NCBI GenBank assembly: GCA_041665605.1
Contig: JBAYIO010000010.1
Span: forward strand, 13,669 to 77,668
Length of the DNA stretch: 64,000 bases
Source: CAIPAT01 sp041665605
GTDB taxonomy: Bacteria; Verrucomicrobiota; Lentisphaeria; Victivallales; Victivallaceae
Direction of reading: 5' to 3'
Shown: positions 60,889 through 64,000 of the stretch, piece by piece
How positions within the stretch are numbered: position 1 is the stretch's first letter
Layout of the letters: each line of letters opens with the position of its first letter
Position numbers and translations under genes: made by a program
The notes under the pieces: model-generated
The model's database searches: none
What the model was told of the DNA's origin: nothing
The model's input: only the letters and a program-made list of their open reading frames with translations

Positions 60889-62007
60889 TTAAGGGATTTC
60901 CAGCACTGTTTCAATTTCAGTAAGGCATTCGCAGCCGCCGGCAGTTACCACCACCATGTCTTCCAGCCGCATTCCGCCCCATTCCGGGTAATAGACCCCG
61001 GGTTCGACCGTAAGCACTTCGCCGCCGTTTAACGGGGTGTGATTTTTCGGTCCCAGCCGCGGATTTTCGTGAATTTCCAGGCCGACGCTGTGGCCGAGGC
61101 TATGGAAAAAACCGTAATTCCGGCCGTCTTTCCGGCCGGTGGGAAAACCGTATCTTTCAAGGCTTTTTACCGCGAATGTATAGATTGCCGATGGAACCGC
61201 GCCTGCCTTGATTAACTCTTTTGAACTGTCCCTGGTCGCCTTTACCGCGTCAAACGCTTTCTTCACGATTTCAGGCGCGCGGCCTTTGACGAAAGTGCGG
61301 GTAAGATCACCCCAGTAGCCGGCTTCCGCAAGTCTCGGGAAAATATCAATCACCAGCGGCCGGGACATGACCAGCGGCCCGGAGCCGGTGTTGTGCGGTT
61401 CCGCGCTGTGAGGCCCGCAGGCGACAATCGTCGATTCCGCCATTGCTCCGAACCGCATGAGCTCAAGATTGATTTCAGAGCGCAGTATCTCGGAAGTGAG
61501 CGGTTCGCCCTTCCAGGCCAGCGCTTCGTTGGACCAGGAACTGATTTGCGCTTCAGCAAGAATTTCATAAGCCCGGCGCATGCCTTTCTCCGTGATCCGC
61601 ATGGCAAGCGTTATTTTGCCGACTTCCAGCGAGGATTTATAGCGCCTTTCCGGAAAGAAATCATCATTTTTGCACACCACTTTCAGCCCGGCGCCGCGCA
61701 ATGCATCCGCCAGGTAGAGCGGAAAATCTCTCGGCACATTATATTCCGCAATGCCCAGCCGGATGGCCAGCGCCTGAATCGCCTCGACCATGCCGCCTGA
61801 TGGTGCGGAGAAATCCTCAAGCCGGTGAACTTTTACCTCCGGATGCCGTTCCCGGATACCCCGGTCATGCTCCAGCGCGGAGAGAATGATGCCCTGTTCA
61901 TTGCCGCAGCGAAAGAAAATAAACGCGTCAGGAGCGCGGAACCCGGAAGCATACAGCATATCCGCGGATTTCTCGCTGTCAGCCACAATCAAATCTGCTT
62001 TTTTCAT
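60889..62007 (-). CDS. M24-family metallopeptidase (Xaa-Pro aminopeptidase-like)
   Basis: This 372-residue protein is read from the ATG at 62007 (M-K-K-A-D-L-I-V). The frame is open another 114 bases with a hydrophobic, unlikely N-terminus. The creatinase-like N-domain spans about 5-130. The pita-bread domain has the metal ligands in V-I-D-I-F-P-R, G-D-L-T-R-T, S-L-G-H-S-V-G-L-E-I-H-E, T-V-E-P-G-V-Y-Y and R-L-E-D-M-V. All five ligands are present, so an active dinuclear metallopeptidase is expected, probably releasing an N-terminal residue before proline. It precedes the HAD gene. Confidence 0.9.
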   Translation of the reverse strand: MKKADLIVADSEKSADMLYASGFRAPDAFIFFRCGNEQGIILSALEHDRGIRERHPEVKVHRLEDFSAPSGGMVEAIQALAIRLGIAEYNVPRDFPLYLADALRGAGLKVVCKNDDFFPERRYKSSLEVGKITLAMRITEKGMRRAYEILAEAQISSWSNEALAWKGEPLTSEILRSEINLELMRFGAMAESTIVACGPHSAEPHNTGSGPLVMSRPLVIDIFPRLAEAGYWGDLTRTFVKGRAPEIVKKAFDAVKATRDSSKELIKAGAVPSAIYTFAVKSLERYGFPTGRKDGRNYGFFHSLGHSVGLEIHENPRLGPKNHTPLNGGEVLTVEPGVYYPEWGGMRLEDMVVVTAGGCECLTEIETVLEIP

Positions 62008-62132
62008 TTTCCGGCTCTCTAATCCTTCATTTTTCATTTGCAAAAACAGCAACCCAAGCCATATTCCATAAACAGGCAGCATAATAGTATAACAGATGAT
62101 TAATAATTTATCAATTATCAAAGAGAGTATTC

Positions 62133-62819
62133 ATGACAACGGGAACAGTTTTTCTTTATATTGCGATCTTTCTGAGTTCGTATCTGATCGGCTCCGTGCC
62201 GTGGGCCTATCTGATCGGCAGAATTTACGGACGCGATCTGCGCAAAGAGGGCAGCGGCAATATCGGCGCCACCAATGTCACCAGGGTAATCGGCAAGTTC
62301 TGGGGCAGGGTCTGCTTCCTGCTGGATATGATAAAAGGCTTTCTGCCGGTATTCATCGTTACCATGCTGATTAAACAGCAGATTATCACCGACGTCAACG
62401 ACCTGGCCCAGATTATCGCCGCGGGCGGCGCGGTGATCGGCCACATGTTCTGTGTTTTCCTCAGGTTCAAGGGCGGCAAAGGGGTTTCCACTTCCGCCGG
62501 ATGCCTGCTGGCAATGGCCCCCTATTCCTTTGCCATCTCCGGCATTGTGTGGGTTATCGTGTTCCTGATCGGCAGATACGTCTCGCTGGCCAGCATCGCC
62601 GCGGCGGCGGTGCTTCCCGTCAGCGCAACGTTTTTTTCCATTATGAAAGTGAATGATAAAGCGATTTATCCGGTGTCCGTCTATATCCTGGTATTCCTGT
62701 ATGTCCTGGCGGTGCTGGCGATATTGAAGCATACCGGCAACATTAAACGGCTGATCAACGGAACCGAGCATCGGTTTGACAAGAAAAAACAAACGGCAGC
62801 GAAAGAAAACTCCAAATGA
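62133..62819 (+). CDS. plsY: Glycerol-3-phosphate acyltransferase PlsY
   Basis: This 228-residue membrane enzyme has about five helices. The three conserved loops are visible: S-V-P-W-A-Y-L-I-G-R, E-G-S-G-N-I-G-A-T-N, and R-F-K-G-G-K-G-V-S-T. It transfers the acyl group from acyl phosphate to glycerol 3-phosphate, the first step of phospholipid synthesis. The C-terminus is Lys-rich (K-K-K-Q-T-A-A-K). AGAGAGT is 5 bases before the ATG. The stop overlaps the gpsA start as ATGA, so the two lipid-synthesis genes are coupled. Confidence 0.95.
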   Translation: MTTGTVFLYIAIFLSSYLIGSVPWAYLIGRIYGRDLRKEGSGNIGATNVTRVIGKFWGRVCFLLDMIKGFLPVFIVTMLIKQQIITDVNDLAQIIAAGGAVIGHMFCVFLRFKGGKGVSTSAGCLLAMAPYSFAISGIVWVIVFLIGRYVSLASIAAAAVLPVSATFFSIMKVNDKAIYPVSVYILVFLYVLAVLAILKHTGNIKRLINGTEHRFDKKKQTAAKENSK

Positions 62820-63814
62820 AAGTTACAGTATTAAGCGACGGCGCGTGGGGAACAGCTTTAGCCCTTGTCCTCTGCGCCAACGGACACGAAGTTTGCATGT
62901 GGGGGCCGTTCCCCGAATATCTGGCTCAGATGGAGTCGGCACGGGAGAATTCCCGTTTTCTGCCCGGCGTCAGCCTGAGTCAAAATTTGAAATTCGACCA
63001 TGATATTGCAGCCGCGGTGCGGAATAGCGATATTCTGCTGCTGGCAACCCCGTCGCAGTATATGCGCGGCGTCCTGCTGAAGTTAAAAGATCATTTCAAC
63101 CCGCGGCAGCATCTGCTGGTGAATGTCGCCAAGGGCATTGAAAACGATTCCCTGCTCAGAGTCAGCCAGATTTGTGCTGAAGTGCTGGGACAGTGCCGCT
63201 ATGCCGTGCTTTCCGGCCCGAGCCATGCGGAGGAAGTCTCCCGCGAAGTGCCGACCGCCGTGGTGGCCGCATCGCCGGATATAAAGCTGGCGGAACAGGT
63301 CCAGCAGGTTTTCATGAATGACTATTTCCGGGTCTACACCGCCACCGACTATGTTGGGGTTGAACTCGGCGGCGCGTTGAAAAATGTCATGGCGATTGCC
63401 GCCGGCGTGATTGACGGCATGAAGCTGGGGGACAATCCGAAAGCCGCCATGATGACGCGCGGCATTGCGGAAATGAGCAGGCTCGGCGCGGCATTGGGCG
63501 GCGACCCGAAAACATTCGCCGGACTCAGCGGCATCGGCGACCTGATTGTCACCTGCTGCAGCGGACACAGCCGCAACCGCCATGTCGGCGAAGAACTCGG
63601 ACGCGGCAAAAAAATTGATGAAATCCTTAACGCCATGGGCATGGTCGTTGCCGAAGGGGTGAAGACTTCAAAAAGCGCGTACTGCCTGGCCCGGCAGGCC
63701 GGAATTGAAGTTCCGATCATTGACCAGGTTTATGCCGTGCTGTACGAAGGCAAGGAAGTGAAAACCGCCATCCGTGAACTGATGACCAGAAGAGCCAGAA
63801 CCGAGATGGAATAG
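62816..63814 (+). CDS. gpsA: Glycerol-3-phosphate dehydrogenase [NAD(P)+]
   Basis: This 332-residue protein of usual length has the N-terminal dinucleotide site S-D-G-A-W-G-T-A-L-A, then L-S-G-P-S-H-A-E-E-V. The catalytic lysine lies in G-G-A-L-K-N-V-M-A-I-A-A-G, and G-D-L-I-V-T-C-C-S-G-H-S-R-N is the substrate region. It makes glycerol 3-phosphate from dihydroxyacetone phosphate, the substrate of PlsY encoded just upstream. Here the first Gly of GxGxxG appears as Ser (S-D-G), a mild deviation. Confidence 0.95.
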   Translation: MKVTVLSDGAWGTALALVLCANGHEVCMWGPFPEYLAQMESARENSRFLPGVSLSQNLKFDHDIAAAVRNSDILLLATPSQYMRGVLLKLKDHFNPRQHLLVNVAKGIENDSLLRVSQICAEVLGQCRYAVLSGPSHAEEVSREVPTAVVAASPDIKLAEQVQQVFMNDYFRVYTATDYVGVELGGALKNVMAIAAGVIDGMKLGDNPKAAMMTRGIAEMSRLGAALGGDPKTFAGLSGIGDLIVTCCSGHSRNRHVGEELGRGKKIDEILNAMGMVVAEGVKTSKSAYCLARQAGIEVPIIDQVYAVLYEGKEVKTAIRELMTRRARTEME

Positions 63815-63912
63815 CAAGAGCATAAGATAATTGCAGAAGGAGTCAGAATAGAGCCGGTTTAAATGGAGGGTTATGCTCATAGCTATCAAGCTAAGATGTA
63901 ATTAGTTATAAA

Positions 63913-63999
63913 TCAATGAGATGCGTCTTTACTTGACTCAAGTTTAAACAGTTCTGCATTCAACTCTAAGATTTTGTTGAGAATCTTTTTGGCTTTCTG
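63913..63999 (-). CDS. C-terminal end of an unidentified protein (5' beyond the window)
   Basis: On the minus strand a frame is open from the window edge and ends in TGA at 63913-63915. The 28 visible residues are charged and helical (A-K-K-I-L-N-K-I-L-E-L-N-A-E-L-F-K-L-E), with a coiled-coil-like Leu/Ile spacing. This is suggestive but too short to identify or to be sure that it is coding. Confidence 0.4.
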   Translation of the reverse strand, partial: QKAKKILNKILELNAELFKLESSKDASH

Positions 64000-64000
64000 A

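Overview
The window looks like a chromosomal segment of a Lentisphaerota bacterium (Victivallales-like). This is inferred from gene content, not from rRNA. The markers are two pseudopilin-like proteins with the F-T-L-[IV]-E-L-L-V-V-I-A-I-I-A-I-L-A start, a set of very large secreted carbohydrate-related proteins (GHL15-like, TIGR03790, C25-like with cadherin and CBM9-like modules, DUF4838), L-fucose isomerase, Gfo/Idh/MocA and ROK/GntR regulators, and a planctomycete/Verrucomicrobia-type kinase. I see no tRNA, rRNA, CRISPR array or complete insertion sequence.

Layout. 1-11.4 kb: secreted glycan-active or glycan-binding proteins: two tandem LamG paralogues (the first cut by the window edge), a GHL15-like glycosidase with two C-terminal modules, a TIGR03790 protein, and on the minus strand a C25-like multidomain protein. 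11.6-16.7 kb: anaerobic 2-oxoacid:ferredoxin oxidoreductase operon (delta ferredoxin, alpha, fused beta-gamma), then hisF and a short malic enzyme. 16.7-17.8 kb: a duplicated terminase-small-subunit-like protein whose 3' part carries a 28-bp palindromic repeat read in frame. 18-24.8 kb: a GntR/LacI-type regulator with a probable self-operator, a pseudopilin, a DUF4838 glycosidase-like protein, a Gfo/Idh/MocA oxidoreductase and a convergent MFS transporter, together a probable sugar-use cluster. 24.8-29.5 kb (minus): a kinase with a WNK-like rearranged lysine, then clpX, clpP and tig. 29.8-33.6 kb: FHA protein, ftsH, DUF167 and an alpha/beta hydrolase. 33.7-38.3 kb: CBS protein, then a MoxR-DUF58-DUF4381-like-VWA (Bat-like) operon. 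38.4-43.4 kb (minus): fucI and an ABC exporter with its HlyD adaptor. 43.7-50.6 kb: a 30-residue protein, a glycosidase-like/ROK pair, a second pseudopilin, a membrane-anchored MerR-like coiled-coil protein, and ribF. 50.9-56.2 kb: coaD, DUF177, a PP2C phosphatase, an EF-G2-like GTPase and a Sel1-repeat protein. 56.4-60.0 kb (minus): two secretin-family proteins. 60.3-64 kb: HAD phosphatase, M24 peptidase, plsY, gpsA, and the 3' end of an unidentified minus-strand gene.

How the parts fit. Housekeeping is ordinary: the ClpXP/trigger-factor and FtsH proteostasis genes, phospholipid synthesis (plsY-gpsA), CoA and flavin synthesis, and histidine synthesis. The rest points to an anaerobic glycan degrader: ferredoxin-linked oxidation of 2-oxoacids, malic enzyme, fucose isomerase and many exported sugar-binding proteins. 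A kinase, an FHA protein and a PP2C phosphatase provide the parts of a Ser/Thr phosphorylation circuit, though they are not adjacent.

The most unusual signals are: (i) a Hanks-type kinase that lacks the beta3 lysine but has a lysine in the glycine loop at the same spacing as eukaryotic WNK kinases; (ii) the in-frame 28-bp palindromic repeat; (iii) a MerR-like DNA-binding domain tethered through a transmembrane helix to a long coiled coil; (iv) a C25-like fold without the gingipain catalytic pair; and (v) a secretin pair without any other secretion-apparatus genes. All calls come from reading the sequence alone; no database search was run.
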